NCBI RefSeq assembly: GCF_018642165.1
Contig: NZ_JAHHZM010000004.1
Coordinates: forward strand, 310,001 to 374,000
Reading direction: 5' to 3'
DNA length: 64,000 nt
DNA from: Echinicola shivajiensis
GTDB lineage: Bacteria > Bacteroidota > Bacteroidia > Cytophagales > Cyclobacteriaceae
The first letter of the stretch is position 1. The number at the start of each line of letters is the position of its first letter. The notes below the pieces were generated by a model. The model was not told the origin of the DNA. It was given only the letters and a program-made list of their open reading frames with translations, and searched no databases. Shown here one piece after another: positions 40,465 to 50,200 of the stretch. The position numbers were made by a program, and so were the translations under genes.

Positions 40465-42333
40465 TTAATGGCCTTTTCCTACTTCATCTAGGCTAATTAT
40501 AACCTTTTCACTTAATGAATTGCTTTTTGATACCAATTGATGGTCAACCCAAACACAGAGTTTACTTTGGTCACCTTCAATATCAGGACTCCAATCCTTT
40601 TTCCAAATAATATCAATATCGTGGCCGTGATACCTGATATTGCCCAAATAAAAGTAATCCCATTTGTCATTTGGTAGAAGTGTTTGCAGCGAAAATTCAT
40701 CTTTGTGCGTGGCTTTAAAGCCCAGTAAATCTGCAATCAACATATCAGGGAAAGTGGAATGGAAATAGTCTTTGACTCCTCCAAATTGTTCCCCATTGCT
40801 GGGGATGTACCATTCCCCTATATTTCGCTCCTCTCCATGCATATCAACCAGTTTTTTTATCAGGTCATAGAGTAGTTCTTTGTCGGATTCGGTGATTTCC
40901 TTTTTGTAGTTTTTCAGGTAATTGGCATAAGCTTTATTTACCACGGAATTTTGAAAAGGCCAGCCTCTTCCGTTCCAGGCATAGGCTTCTTCATTGTACA
41001 ATGGATGTTGCATTTCGGCAGTGGTCATTCCCTTTGCATTGTCAAATCCATTTTGGGAAGAGAGCATTTCCCAAGCAACGTCATATTTTTTATCATCTTT
41101 GGGAACCATATTAAAATACCAAGGTGTATAGCCTACAGACTCTCTTACCTTTGATAGTTTGTCCTTGACCCCATAAGCATTATCGGCAGCTGTATACGAA
41201 TAGAAAAACTGTCCCTCTTCATCCCATAGGACAGATAGTGCTTTCTGCTGCAATGAGTTGGCTCTATTTAAGTAGGTTTCGCTTTTTAAACGATCTAATT
41301 GTTGATCGGATTCATCGGCTTTTAAACCATAAAGATTACTCAAAGAGCGTAAGTTTGCATAATAATAGCTGTTGATGGATGGGCGAACCAAGTATAACAA
41401 AGGGTAGCCATGGGCAAAAGCCTTGGGATAAGCTTTTGTGTGTTCAGCACCTTGGAGGTTTCCAATGGTGTTCCATCCCAGGTAATACTTCTTCCAATCT
41501 TGTTCAGTGTATATAGCATAGGGGCCATCACTTTCTATGAGCGGCATGGTAGCTGAAATAGTAAACTCCATACCATCATACAGATCAAGGATCTTGTATA
41601 GGCCATTTGTTTTTGCGCCTTCTTTGTGGACCATGAATTTTTCATCCCATACTTGTTGGTGTTTTTCCAAATAAGGAAGCAATCCATCACGCCAAGCATT
41701 ATTAGGATGAACTTTTAGAAATGCTTCTGTACCATCTATCATCCAACTAGAAAAATGATGGCTTTCTGGCCTTTTAATGTAGCTATGGAAATTAGGCCCT
41801 TCACGCTGCTCATGTTTTGAGGCGTATCCCTTCATATAAAAATCGATATAGGATTCCATATATTGTGGATCTCTTAACCAACGCAGGTCATAAAATTGAT
41901 GTCCAGCCGGACAAGATATCGCTCCGCTAACACTGCCATGGGCCGGCCATCCAAAGAATTCTGTGAAAACCCAATAGTCCTTGTTTTCCTCAGGGTCTTT
42001 CCATGATCGTAAGTGTTTAGAAATCATCCACCAACGGTAATTGTAGACTTCAGTAAATTCTTTATCAGAAGATATAAATAAGGGGATATTGTCCTGCAGA
42101 AAAGTACTGTTGTTGCTGCTATTATAAGGTCCGTCAGATTCAGGCCTGTCTTTGTATGCGTTAAACTCCACTATATCATTCAATAATGAATCTTTAGCTT
42201 CACGCTTTAGGCGATTTAGTTCGGCTGTATAATCCGGTTCTGCTTGATTACAGCTAATGATGGTGAAAATTATAAGTAACAGCGATAGCACAGGGTAATA
42301 TTGGGTTCTAGCTTTTGAAAAATGAAATATCAT
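40465..42333 (-). CDS. MGH1/GH63-like (alpha/alpha)6 glycosidase lipoprotein
   Basis: ATG 42333 gives a 622-residue lipoprotein (LIIFTIISC, Cys28). The core resembles MGH1-like and trehalase/GH63-type clan G enzymes: NRWWMIS-like YNYRWWMISKHLRSW, SCPAGHQFYDLRWLRDP, LYDGMEFTISATMP, NEEAYAWNGRGWPFQNS and GEWYIPSNGEQFGGVKDYFHS (in sections). Asp and Glu in these loops are candidate catalytic residues. It is in an operon with the Gfo/Idh/MocA oxidoreductase 104 bp upstream. Substrate unknown; rhamnogalacturonan or other plant glycans are possible. Confidence 0.7.
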   Translation of the reverse strand: MIFHFSKARTQYYPVLSLLLIIFTIISCNQAEPDYTAELNRLKREAKDSLLNDIVEFNAYKDRPESDGPYNSSNNSTFLQDNIPLFISSDKEFTEVYNYRWWMISKHLRSWKDPEENKDYWVFTEFFGWPAHGSVSGAISCPAGHQFYDLRWLRDPQYMESYIDFYMKGYASKHEQREGPNFHSYIKRPESHHFSSWMIDGTEAFLKVHPNNAWRDGLLPYLEKHQQVWDEKFMVHKEGAKTNGLYKILDLYDGMEFTISATMPLIESDGPYAIYTEQDWKKYYLGWNTIGNLQGAEHTKAYPKAFAHGYPLLYLVRPSINSYYYANLRSLSNLYGLKADESDQQLDRLKSETYLNRANSLQQKALSVLWDEEGQFFYSYTAADNAYGVKDKLSKVRESVGYTPWYFNMVPKDDKKYDVAWEMLSSQNGFDNAKGMTTAEMQHPLYNEEAYAWNGRGWPFQNSVVNKAYANYLKNYKKEITESDKELLYDLIKKLVDMHGEERNIGEWYIPSNGEQFGGVKDYFHSTFPDMLIADLLGFKATHKDEFSLQTLLPNDKWDYFYLGNIRYHGHDIDIIWKKDWSPDIEGDQSKLCVWVDHQLVSKSNSLSEKVIISLDEVGKGH

Positions 42334-42437
42334 AATTAATATCTTCGTGTAAATAATATGCAATCTGTCTGTAAACCAAAGGAATGTCTATGACAGGGAC
42401 TTTTAGGCAAGTACTTTTTAATGCTAATTAGGTCATA

Positions 42438-43511
42438 TTACAATTCCACCATTTTGCCCGTCTTTACGGATTCATCGCAGGCAAAGGCAACCTTTAAGCT
42501 ATTGACGGCATCCTCCAGATGGGAGGCCAGGTCTATATCCTCTTGGATGGCCTTGAGGAAGTAGGCCTGCTCACGGTCGCAAAGTTCCTGGTGGCCGGGT
42601 TCATCTTTCATTTCTACCCATTCGTCCTTTTTTACAAATTCATTATTGGCATCGATGGCCGCATGGTGGATGCGGATGGATTCGGTTTTGGTATGGTCAT
42701 CCACGGAATCTGATTTGCCTGCCCCACTGGCTTCCTTAGCTACTATAGAAGCTGATCCCTTAGGCCCAAAAACATCTTTCACAAAAAAGGCCGTTTCGCT
42801 GACCATGGGGCCCCAGCCTGCTTCATACCAGCCCACCGAGCCATTTTCAAAGGTGATCTGTAATTGTCCGTAATTATAATTGTCCTCAGGGATATCATCG
42901 GTCAGCCTAGCGCCAATGGCCGATACCCTAACAGGTTTGGAGCCGGTCATCTGGCACATCACATCTATATAATGTACGCCGCAGTCCACGATGGGGCTAA
43001 GGCTTTTCATCAAGTTTCTATGTACGTCCCACATCCTGCCATGGCTTTGCTGATTGAGGTTCATGCGCATCACCAGCGGTTGTCCCAGTCCTTGGGCGAT
43101 CTCCGTAAACTTCATCCAGGAAGGATGATGCCTAAGGATATAACCTACCACCACTTTTTTATTGGCTTCTTTTGCGGCTGCGACTATCCTCTCAGAACCG
43201 GCAACAGTATCTGCCAAGGGCTTTTCTATAAAAATATGGCAGCCTGCTTCCAGCGCTTTCAATGCATATTCCTCATGGGTGTCAGGGTAAGTGGCGATAC
43301 AAACGGCATCAGGCTTTGTGCTGTCCAAGGCCTCAAAATAGTCGGAGAATAAAGGGTAGTCTGTGCCCATTTTCTCATTGAGTTCCTGATTACTGTTACC
43401 TCTTGCTACCAGGCCACAAATCTCGAATCCGTCCAGTTGGTGATACGCTTGGGCATGGGAAGCGCCCATATTGCCACAGCCTACGACCAAAATTCTTAAA
43501 GGATGATGCAT
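42438..43511 (-). CDS. Gfo/Idh/MocA-family oxidoreductase
   Basis: 357 residues with the Rossmann motif LVVGCGNMGASHAQAY, the EKPLAD loop (IFIEKPLADTV) with the conserved Lys, and the C-terminal alpha/beta domain (SPIVDCGVHYIDVMCQMTG, with the catalytic-region His). Family members oxidise or isomerise sugars and inositols with NAD(P). No signal peptide, so cytoplasmic. Lies upstream of the MGH1-like glycosidase, suggesting joint handling of one sugar. Confidence 0.9.
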   Translation of the reverse strand: MHHPLRILVVGCGNMGASHAQAYHQLDGFEICGLVARGNSNQELNEKMGTDYPLFSDYFEALDSTKPDAVCIATYPDTHEEYALKALEAGCHIFIEKPLADTVAGSERIVAAAKEANKKVVVGYILRHHPSWMKFTEIAQGLGQPLVMRMNLNQQSHGRMWDVHRNLMKSLSPIVDCGVHYIDVMCQMTGSKPVRVSAIGARLTDDIPEDNYNYGQLQITFENGSVGWYEAGWGPMVSETAFFVKDVFGPKGSASIVAKEASGAGKSDSVDDHTKTESIRIHHAAIDANNEFVKKDEWVEMKDEPGHQELCDREQAYFLKAIQEDIDLASHLEDAVNSLKVAFACDESVKTGKMVEL

Positions 43512-44395
43512 ATTTCTAAATCGTTTTATTCTTAGTTTCTAAAATTTCAAATATAGTAAATCCGGGAGATTTAGTTGAATAATTAAGGCTTGGTCAAATT
43601 CATTATCGATATTGTTTCAGATTTCCAATTTGATTTGAATAGTTGCCTCAGGCTAAAAATGAGTGGATATAGGGATCGATGGTGATCGAGACAGGTTCTT
43701 TAGGCTGAAGAAACGACATCTAAACGATAGAGCCTACCCTGCAAGCTGGCTACTCGCTAAAAACAGTCACTGACTGTTTTCTTTACGCTTGTCCCTCCAC
43801 TTCGCGAGCTAACTCATTTTTTTAACGCCCTTATCAACTGTCCCAAAACCGAATGCTCCAAAGGCCGGGTTTAGGATTTCGGTTTGACTTGGTCTTGAAG
43901 CAGGAATATATTTGATTGACGCCCCAAGGACCTCTTTTAAGGATCTTGAATTGAATATGATTTCAGGAAGTCTTTATTAATCAAATCTGTATATCTGCTA
44001 TTCCACAAGTAAGTATTACCCTTTAAACATTCTCTTAAAAATGACACCTATTTCACAGAAATAATTAATTAAACCTGTCTACCGCCAGGTAGATCAGTGG
44101 AAATCTGTGAAATCCGTGAGGAATAAAGCTACTGGTGTGAAACCGGATATTCATATAATCAAAAAATAAATTCTACAGTATATTCAATATTATTGTCAAA
44201 AGCATTTTGCTCGACTGATTTTAGGACTAGTGCTTACTTCATTTTTCTATAATGTTTTAACACATAATCCCACTATTTATTGAGGACTTATAAAGTTTTT
44301 AGGCTGGATTTTGTCAAATGTGTAAGAAGAAAAATCTTAGCCTGAAAACTATTTCTTTCTTATTATTTTTATCGAATATTTATATAAATTAAAGC
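43512..44395. other. Long intergenic region without recognisable gene
   Basis: This 884-bp spacer has stop codons in all frames and no convincing gene. It holds a hairpin (AAAAACAGTCA / TGACTGTTTT, 43759-43780), a dispersed-repeat-like segment AAACCTGTCTACCGCCAGG near 44071 followed by GATCAGTGGAAATCTGTGAA, and AT-rich promoter sequence before 44396. It looks like an accumulation point for small non-coding repeats. Confidence 0.45.
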
Positions 44396-46288
44396 ATGAT
44401 AATTTTGTTAATGGGGGTTTCCGGAAGCGGAAAGACTACAATTGGAAAAATGCTGAGTGAATCGCTAAAGCTTCCCTTTTATGATGCTGATGACTTTCAC
44501 CCAGAAGAGAATATTCAAAAGATGCGAGCGGGAATTCCGCTCAATGATCTGGACAGGAAACCTTGGTTGGAGACACTTTCTGTAAAGTTGTCAGACTGGG
44601 AAAAAGGAGGTGGGGCGATTCTGGCCTGCTCCGCCCTAAAGGAAACTTACAGAAGCATTTTGGTACAATATGGCACCTTGGTAGATTGGTTTTTTCTAAG
44701 GGGCCAAGCCAGCTTGATCGAGGAGCGAATGGAAAGCCGTCAAGGTCATTATATGCCTACTGGCCTGCTAGCGTCCCAACTGGAAACCTTGGAAATTCCC
44801 CGCTATGCCCAATCAATTGACATTACACAAACACCAGAAAAAATAGTAAAAGACATTATGAGCAAATTAGAAAATAAGAAGGCAGTATCCTCCTTTGGTA
44901 TTATCGGTATGGGAGTAATGGGCAGTAGTCTGGCACTTAACCTAGCCGAGAAAGGAGTGAAAATCTCTGTATATAATCGGACCTTGGAAGGCGTAGAAGA
45001 AGATGTAGCCAAGAAGCTGGTGGATGCCCATCCTGAGGTTTCAGGAATCCTGCCTTTTGATAAATTGGATGAATTTGTGGAATCTTTGGTTCAGCCCCGA
45101 AAGATATTGATGATGATTCCTGCGGGGCAGATTATTGACCAGCAGATTGCCCGGCTCTTGAGGGTGGTGGACAAAGGAGATGTCATTATTGACGGCGGGA
45201 ATTCTTTTTTTGAGGACAGCAATAAGAGGGTGAGTTATTTGGCCAGCCAAGGGATTCATTATGTTCCCATGGGGATTTCTGGAGGCCAGGAAGGTGCCAG
45301 AAAAGGCCCTGCGCTTATGCCTGGAGGGTCAAAAGAGGGCTTTGAAATGATTGCACCATTTTTAACCAAGATTGCCGCGAAAGATAAGGATGGGAAACCC
45401 TGCATGCATTATGTAGGTCCCGGTGGGGCAGGGCATTTTGTGAAAATGGTGCATAATAGCATTGAATATGGCGAGATGCAGGCATTGGCCGAGCTTTATG
45501 CATTTATGAGATATGGATTAGCAATGAGTCCTGAAGAAATTATCAAGAATTGGAAAACCTGGACCAAGTCAGGTTCTGGCAGTTATTTGTTGGATATCAG
45601 CATGGATATATTGGCCTATAAAGAGGGTGGGGAATTATTGCTGGATAAAATATTGGACCAGGCCGAGCAAAAAGGAACTGGCGGTTGGTCAGTTGGTACG
45701 GCTTCTAAATATGGTGTGCCCTATGCACCGCTTACTGCAGCTGTAACTACCAGAGTAATCTCCTCACTTAAGGAAAAGAGAATGGCGCTTGCCCAGCGAT
45801 TTCCTCGTGAGTATACAGCTATTGACAAGGAAAAAGTACTCAGCGCCCTTAAAGGGGCTTATGATATGACCAGGTTGATTACCCATGAAATTGGTTTTAG
45901 CCTGATCAAGAAAGTGGGGGAGAAGGAAAAATGGGATTTTGACTTTAGTGAAATTGCGCGAAACTGGACCCAAGGCTGTATCATTCGGTCCACTTTAATG
46001 GAAGAACTGGTGGAAGTGTTTAAGCAGACCGATAGTTTGTTGACAGCCGCTGAATTGGAAAAGCCATTTAAAAAAGGCAGTCAGGACCTGGCAGAAGTAG
46101 TAGGGGCAGCCCTAAAAGCGGGTATAGCCATGCCCGTAATGTCGGCTTCCATCAATTATTTCTTTGCCTTGACCACTGCCAATTCATCGGCCAATTTGAT
46201 TCAGGCCCAAAGGGATTATTTTGGTGCCCATAAATACCGAAAGGTAGGCGAGTCGGAAGACTCACTTTATCATACTGAATGGAAATAA
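44396..46288 (+). CDS. Fused gluconokinase - 6-phosphogluconate dehydrogenase
   Basis: 630 residues with two complete enzymes. Residues 1-157 are a GntK-type gluconokinase: P-loop GVSGSGKTT (7-15), DADDFHPEENIQKM and SALKETYR. Residues 166-630 are a decarboxylating 6-phosphogluconate dehydrogenase: FGIIGMGVMGSSLALNLAEKG, GISGGQEGARKGPALMPGG, HFVKMVHNSIEYG and the terminal QAQRDYFGAHKYRK. Gluconate would be phosphorylated and then oxidised to ribulose 5-phosphate by one polypeptide. Both active sites look intact. Downstream of it, 71 bp away, is ppx/gppA. Confidence 0.95.
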   Translation: MIILLMGVSGSGKTTIGKMLSESLKLPFYDADDFHPEENIQKMRAGIPLNDLDRKPWLETLSVKLSDWEKGGGAILACSALKETYRSILVQYGTLVDWFFLRGQASLIEERMESRQGHYMPTGLLASQLETLEIPRYAQSIDITQTPEKIVKDIMSKLENKKAVSSFGIIGMGVMGSSLALNLAEKGVKISVYNRTLEGVEEDVAKKLVDAHPEVSGILPFDKLDEFVESLVQPRKILMMIPAGQIIDQQIARLLRVVDKGDVIIDGGNSFFEDSNKRVSYLASQGIHYVPMGISGGQEGARKGPALMPGGSKEGFEMIAPFLTKIAAKDKDGKPCMHYVGPGGAGHFVKMVHNSIEYGEMQALAELYAFMRYGLAMSPEEIIKNWKTWTKSGSGSYLLDISMDILAYKEGGELLLDKILDQAEQKGTGGWSVGTASKYGVPYAPLTAAVTTRVISSLKEKRMALAQRFPREYTAIDKEKVLSALKGAYDMTRLITHEIGFSLIKKVGEKEKWDFDFSEIARNWTQGCIIRSTLMEELVEVFKQTDSLLTAAELEKPFKKGSQDLAEVVGAALKAGIAMPVMSASINYFFALTTANSSANLIQAQRDYFGAHKYRKVGESEDSLYHTEWK

Positions 46289-46359
46289 AATTCTTGGCCG
46301 GCAACTATTTTCCTGGCCTATAGAATTGATTGAAGGATTTAATATAACCCAAAAGGAGT

Positions 46360-47910
46360 ATGAATTTAGCTGCGATAGATATTGGAACCAATTCCATTCA
46401 TTTGGTCATTGCAGAAGTTACTGCCAGGCAGAATATCAAGGTGCTGATTGATGAGAAAGAAATGGTCAAGTTGGGCGTTGGGGTGTTTGCTACCAACCAG
46501 CTTTCCCAAGATGCCTTTGACCGTGGGCTAGAGGTCATCAAAAGGTATGTACAGCTGGCAGATCAGTTTGGGGTGGATGAGATCATCACCGCTGCGACCA
46601 GTGCTACCCGTGAGGCCAAAAATGGTGGGGCCTTTCTGGATAAACTGTCCAAGGAAACCGGGATAGTGCCCAGGGTGATTTCCGGCAAGGAAGAGGCAAG
46701 GCTGATCTTTTTGGCTGTACGCCGTGCCATTGCATTTGGAGACGAAAAAGTATTGGTATTGGATATTGGTGGAGGGAGTACCGAGGCCACAGTGGGAAAT
46801 CAAGAGGATATATTCTTTAAGAAAAGTATCAAGCTCGGTGTACTCAGACTATTGGATATGGCCGGTGGAAAGGATACTTTGAATATAGAGGATATTAGGG
46901 ATTTGGAAGGTCATATTCAACTGGCTGCGGAGGAGATTATGAAGGAGGTAGTGGCTGAGGGATTTTCTAAGGTGATTGGTACTTCCGGTACGATCAGGAC
47001 CTTAGGTGAGGCGGCTCATTTGGCTTCCAAAGGTAGCCCTATTAGCACAGTTAATGCGGAGGTGGTCAGCACCAAGGAATTGGAAAAGCTCTCCAAGAAG
47101 TTGTTGAAAATGGGACCTGAGAAAAGGGAGAAGGTTCCTGGGATCAGCAGCAATCGTGTAGATGCCATACATCTGGGAAGTTTGCTATTGGTTCGCTTGC
47201 TACAGATGGCCAAGGCAGATTCAATTACCCTCTGCGATGCTTCCCTTAGGGAGGGCTTGATTTTGGATTATCTGGACAGTAATGTAGGAAGGAAAAAAGA
47301 CCTGCTATACCCGGAGGGAGATTTGCGGCACAGGAGTGTTTCCCATTTGGCCCTGCGTTACAAAAGTGATGTAGAACAAAAGAAGCATGTAGCCCATTTG
47401 GCACTGCAGTTATTTGACCAGCTTCAGGAACAACATGGATTGGATAAATCCCACCGTGAAATTCTTGAGTTTGCCTGTATGATATTTGAAGTGGGGCATT
47501 TTATCGGTTATCCAAAGTATCATAAACATTCCCAATATATCATTGCCCATTCCCGATTGCGGGGATTTACCAATGAAGAGATTTTATTATTGGGCTTATT
47601 GGCTAGGTACCATCGAAAAAAAGGCCCTAAGAAAAAGCAGAAAAAGTTTAAAAGATTGCCCAAAGGTCAAAAACGCATGATCCGATTTTTGTCGGGAATA
47701 ATGCGCATCGCCATAGGATTGGACAAAACCAAAAACCAGTGGGTAGAAAAAGTGTTGTGTGAAATTCAGGAGGAAACGCTTAAGATTTCATTACAGGGAG
47801 AAGAAAATCCAGATTTGGAAATATGGGAATCCATGCGGCACAGAAATGTCCTTGAAAAGGCCATGAAGAAAAATGTAGTAATTACAGCAGATAGTCCTGT
47901 GCCAATGTAG
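46360..47910 (+). CDS. ppx: Ppx/GppA-family exopolyphosphatase
   Basis: 516 residues. N-terminal actin-like ATPase fold: AAIDIGTNSIHLVIAEV, ITAATSATREAKNG, VLVLDIGGGSTEATV, VIGTSGTIRTLGEAA. The C-terminal half (about 320-510) is an HD-like helical domain (RHRSVSHLALRY, EFACMIFEVGHFIGYPKYHKHS). It hydrolyses polyphosphate or guanosine pentaphosphate. Its 3' end overlaps the convergent phosphatase gene by 29 bp. Confidence 0.93.
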   Translation: MNLAAIDIGTNSIHLVIAEVTARQNIKVLIDEKEMVKLGVGVFATNQLSQDAFDRGLEVIKRYVQLADQFGVDEIITAATSATREAKNGGAFLDKLSKETGIVPRVISGKEEARLIFLAVRRAIAFGDEKVLVLDIGGGSTEATVGNQEDIFFKKSIKLGVLRLLDMAGGKDTLNIEDIRDLEGHIQLAAEEIMKEVVAEGFSKVIGTSGTIRTLGEAAHLASKGSPISTVNAEVVSTKELEKLSKKLLKMGPEKREKVPGISSNRVDAIHLGSLLLVRLLQMAKADSITLCDASLREGLILDYLDSNVGRKKDLLYPEGDLRHRSVSHLALRYKSDVEQKKHVAHLALQLFDQLQEQHGLDKSHREILEFACMIFEVGHFIGYPKYHKHSQYIIAHSRLRGFTNEEILLLGLLARYHRKKGPKKKQKKFKRLPKGQKRMIRFLSGIMRIAIGLDKTKNQWVEKVLCEIQEETLKISLQGEENPDLEIWESMRHRNVLEKAMKKNVVITADSPVPM

Positions 47911-48538
47911 GGATATTGAATTCTTCTAGAAACTGCCCTTTCTCATTAAGTTTTATTCCAGTAAGACAAAAGCCTCGGTAAGCCCCCGTGTCAATATTCC
48001 AGGAGTTTGATGCCCCGGTGTACCTGGCTTTTCCCTCTTGGAGCGGGGTATGGCCTATGACTTGGGTTTTGCCCATGTTTTTTAAAGGGCTTCTATTCCA
48101 TAGTATTCCCTCTTTATGGTGGACATCAAGTGGATTGGGCGTATCGGAAAAACCTGCATGTGAGGCCAGGATATGCTCATTCTCCCAAATTAAAGGGCGG
48201 TCTTTTATCCAGGCCAAAGTTGCTTCCAAATCCTTTTTTCGCTCATTAAATTGCTTTAAGGTTTGGCTGCCCCCATTGTACATCCAGCTGTTGCCCGAGG
48301 GCTTATTATCCAAAAAATCAATCATCATCTGTTCATGATTTCCCCGAAGAAAAATGACTTTATTCGGGTTTTGGGTTTCTAATTTCTGGGCTAAAAGAGT
48401 GACTTCAGGAGAATAATTTCCCCTGTCAATAAGGTCTCCTACTTGAACAAGCATTTCTTTTTCGGGCAGCCAGGATTCCAAGAGCTTTAAAAATGTATGG
48501 TAACAACCATGGATATCTCCTATAAAAAATAATCGCAT
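47882..48538 (-). CDS. Serine/threonine-type metallophosphoesterase (PrpE/PP1-like)
   Basis: ATG 48538 gives 218 residues: GDIHGCYHTF, VGDLIDRGNYS, LRGNHEQMM, SHAGFSD and IGHTPLQEG are the five metallophosphoesterase motifs in order. Bacterial PP1-like enzymes of this size act on phosphoproteins or diadenosine tetraphosphate. The end overlaps ppx by 29 bp on the other strand. Confidence 0.92.
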   Translation of the reverse strand: MRLFFIGDIHGCYHTFLKLLESWLPEKEMLVQVGDLIDRGNYSPEVTLLAQKLETQNPNKVIFLRGNHEQMMIDFLDNKPSGNSWMYNGGSQTLKQFNERKKDLEATLAWIKDRPLIWENEHILASHAGFSDTPNPLDVHHKEGILWNRSPLKNMGKTQVIGHTPLQEGKARYTGASNSWNIDTGAYRGFCLTGIKLNEKGQFLEEFNIPTLAQDYLL

Positions 48539-48858
48539 AATCTGTCTGGTTTTAATGATTTGTTGTGTGTCGATTTTATGTAACAAGACTGATGTTCATG
48601 ATACAATTTAAGCATTTCTCAGTAGAGCAGAACATACATGTTCTGTTTTGGAAGTGCTTGGAAGTTAGTTGTTTGTAGTTTGTTTGGAAATGGTGATATA
48701 AATCATCTGATTGATAGAGGGAACTCATTTTATTCTTCTTTGCATTAGGGTAAATTCCTAAAAGATTAATAGGAGGCATTTGGAAAGCAAAAGCTGAAAA
48801 TTCCAAATAGGGAATTTATAGGTAAGAAGATTTATTGGATATCAAAATAAGGCTAATC
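48539..48858. other. Intergenic region with a long imperfect palindrome
   Basis: The 320-bp divergent spacer between the phosphoesterase and universal stress genes has no clear gene. At 48628-48645 is CAGAACAT-AC-ATGTTCTG, a perfect 8-bp arm palindrome. It is nested in outer arms AAGCATTTC (48610-48618) and GAAGTGCTT (48651-48659, one mismatch). It may be an operator or structured RNA. Confidence 0.4.
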
Positions 48859-49689
48859 ATGAAAAAGATATTGGTTCCTACGGATTTTTCTGACTGTGCG
48901 AGGACAGCAGAAAGGATAGGCCTTGAAATTGCGGAAAAGGCTAAGGCAGAGATTCACTTTATGCATATCATGGCAACTGGGGTGGACTGGGTGAAGCTCC
49001 CTCTGGAGAAAGAGGATCTTTATCCGGAAATCAGAGCTCAGATAGCCCACGCAAAAAGTGATTTGAATGCCCTACAGGCGAAAGCGGAAAAGTTAGGCTT
49101 GCAAGCAGATACTTTGCTATTGTTCGATAAGGGGAGGTCTGAAATAGATCGGCAAATAGCAGAAAACAAATATGATTTTATCGTAATGGGCTCCCATGGG
49201 ACATCTGGTATAAAAGATTTCATTGGTAGCAATACGCAAAAAGTGGTGCGCCATTCTAAAGCTCCGGTTTTGGTGGTTAAGGAGGACATCCAAAAGTTAG
49301 TGGTGAAAAATTTGGTCTTTGCTTCAAGTTTTGAGGAAGATGTGCAGGGACCTTTTCGAAAAATAGCTGAATTTGCCAATTTGATGGGAGCTGATATTCA
49401 TTTATTATATATAAATACCCCTTTTGGTTTTAAGGAAACCGATGTAGCACTGGCCCTCATGGAAGCCTTTAAAGCGGAATGCCCAAACATAGGATGTACC
49501 TTAAATGTTTTTGATGCGTTTAATGAAGAAAGAGGGATTCAAAAATTTGCGGAATCCATGTCCACTGATGTAATCGCCTTGGCAACACATGGCAAATCAG
49601 GTTTTATGAAAATGATTTCACCTAGTATTACCGAGCACTTGGTAAATCATTCAGGTATCCCCGTTTTAAGTGTCAATTTAAACAGTTGA
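48859..49689 (+). CDS. Tandem-domain universal stress protein
   Basis: ATG 48859 gives 276 residues with two Usp folds. The first (KKILVPTDFSDCARTAER ... VMGSHGTSGIKDFIGSNTQKV, in parts) keeps the ATP-binding G-x2-G-x9-G-[ST]-like loop. The second (NLVFASSFEEDVQG ... ATHGKSGFMKMISPSITEHL) has a less complete loop. Usp proteins aid survival under stress and bind ATP or small ligands. Followed after 5 bp by a small conserved-looking gene. Confidence 0.92.
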   Translation: MKKILVPTDFSDCARTAERIGLEIAEKAKAEIHFMHIMATGVDWVKLPLEKEDLYPEIRAQIAHAKSDLNALQAKAEKLGLQADTLLLFDKGRSEIDRQIAENKYDFIVMGSHGTSGIKDFIGSNTQKVVRHSKAPVLVVKEDIQKLVVKNLVFASSFEEDVQGPFRKIAEFANLMGADIHLLYINTPFGFKETDVALALMEAFKAECPNIGCTLNVFDAFNEERGIQKFAESMSTDVIALATHGKSGFMKMISPSITEHLVNHSGIPVLSVNLNS

Positions 49690-49694
49690 ATTTT

Positions 49695-49910
49695 ATGAAA
49701 CGACTACAAGAGCTTACCAAAGAAATCAATGACCTTACCTTGAAGATTGAGCAGGATTATCCGGAGCTTTATCAATATTTGGATGAAAACCCTATTACCA
49801 TTTCGGCGGAGATGAATGCCAAAATGGATACCAAGAACTTCTCTGATTACCTCAACAGTTTAAAACAACTCCTCAAGCACCATATAGAGGAGCATCCGCA
49901 TAAAAAATAA
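49695..49910 (+). CDS. Small helical protein of unknown function
   Basis: A 71-residue charged, helical product (KRLQELTKEINDLTLKIEQD, YPELYQYLDENPITI, SLKQLLKHHIEEHPHKK). Similar short proteins follow Usp genes in other Bacteroidota. No domain assigned. It is 5 bp downstream of the universal stress gene and surely in its operon. Confidence 0.7.
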   Translation: MKRLQELTKEINDLTLKIEQDYPELYQYLDENPITISAEMNAKMDTKNFSDYLNSLKQLLKHHIEEHPHKK

Positions 49911-49946
49911 AAGAGGTTTAGAGGAAATTGATAGTCTATAAATATA

Positions 49947-49974
49947 AAGTGTCCCCAAAAAATAGGGGACACTT
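49947..49974 (+). terminator. Hairpin after the Usp operon
   Basis: AAGTGTCCCC / GGGGACACTT form a perfect 10-bp stem with an 8-nt A-rich loop, 37 bp after the small gene. The U-run after it is poor (ATGATA), so termination may be partly factor-dependent. Confidence 0.6.
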
Positions 49975-50126
49975 ATGATATATGGGTGTTTAATACAACT
50001 TTGTAACAGTAACCTGTTTCTACTAGACTTTAAACCCAAAATATGAAATAGTACATCTATTACGGTTTAAAATTGCTTCAAAATCAGTCGCAAAGCTACT
50101 GTTTTCGACTTTACCATAGCGGTGCT

Positions 50127-50200
50127 ATGCCTCAGTCTCCAAACAGTCTGATTTTTTTGCACTTTCAAACCTCACTACGAATTCTATTGCATAATTTGGG
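50127..50200. repeat. Dispersed intergenic repeat, copy 1
   Basis: ATGCCTCAGTCTCCAAACAG followed by TCTGATTTTTTTGCACTTTC, then CCTCACTACGA and a TAATTTGGG end, matches a second copy at 51206-51281. The two flank the thioredoxin-rhodanese pair, in the same orientation. Confidence 0.7.

Noticed and set aside
48576-48806. A 76-codon open frame on the minus strand in the Usp promoter region
   Set aside because: Unusual composition, no family resemblance, covers a palindromic regulatory region; likely chance.
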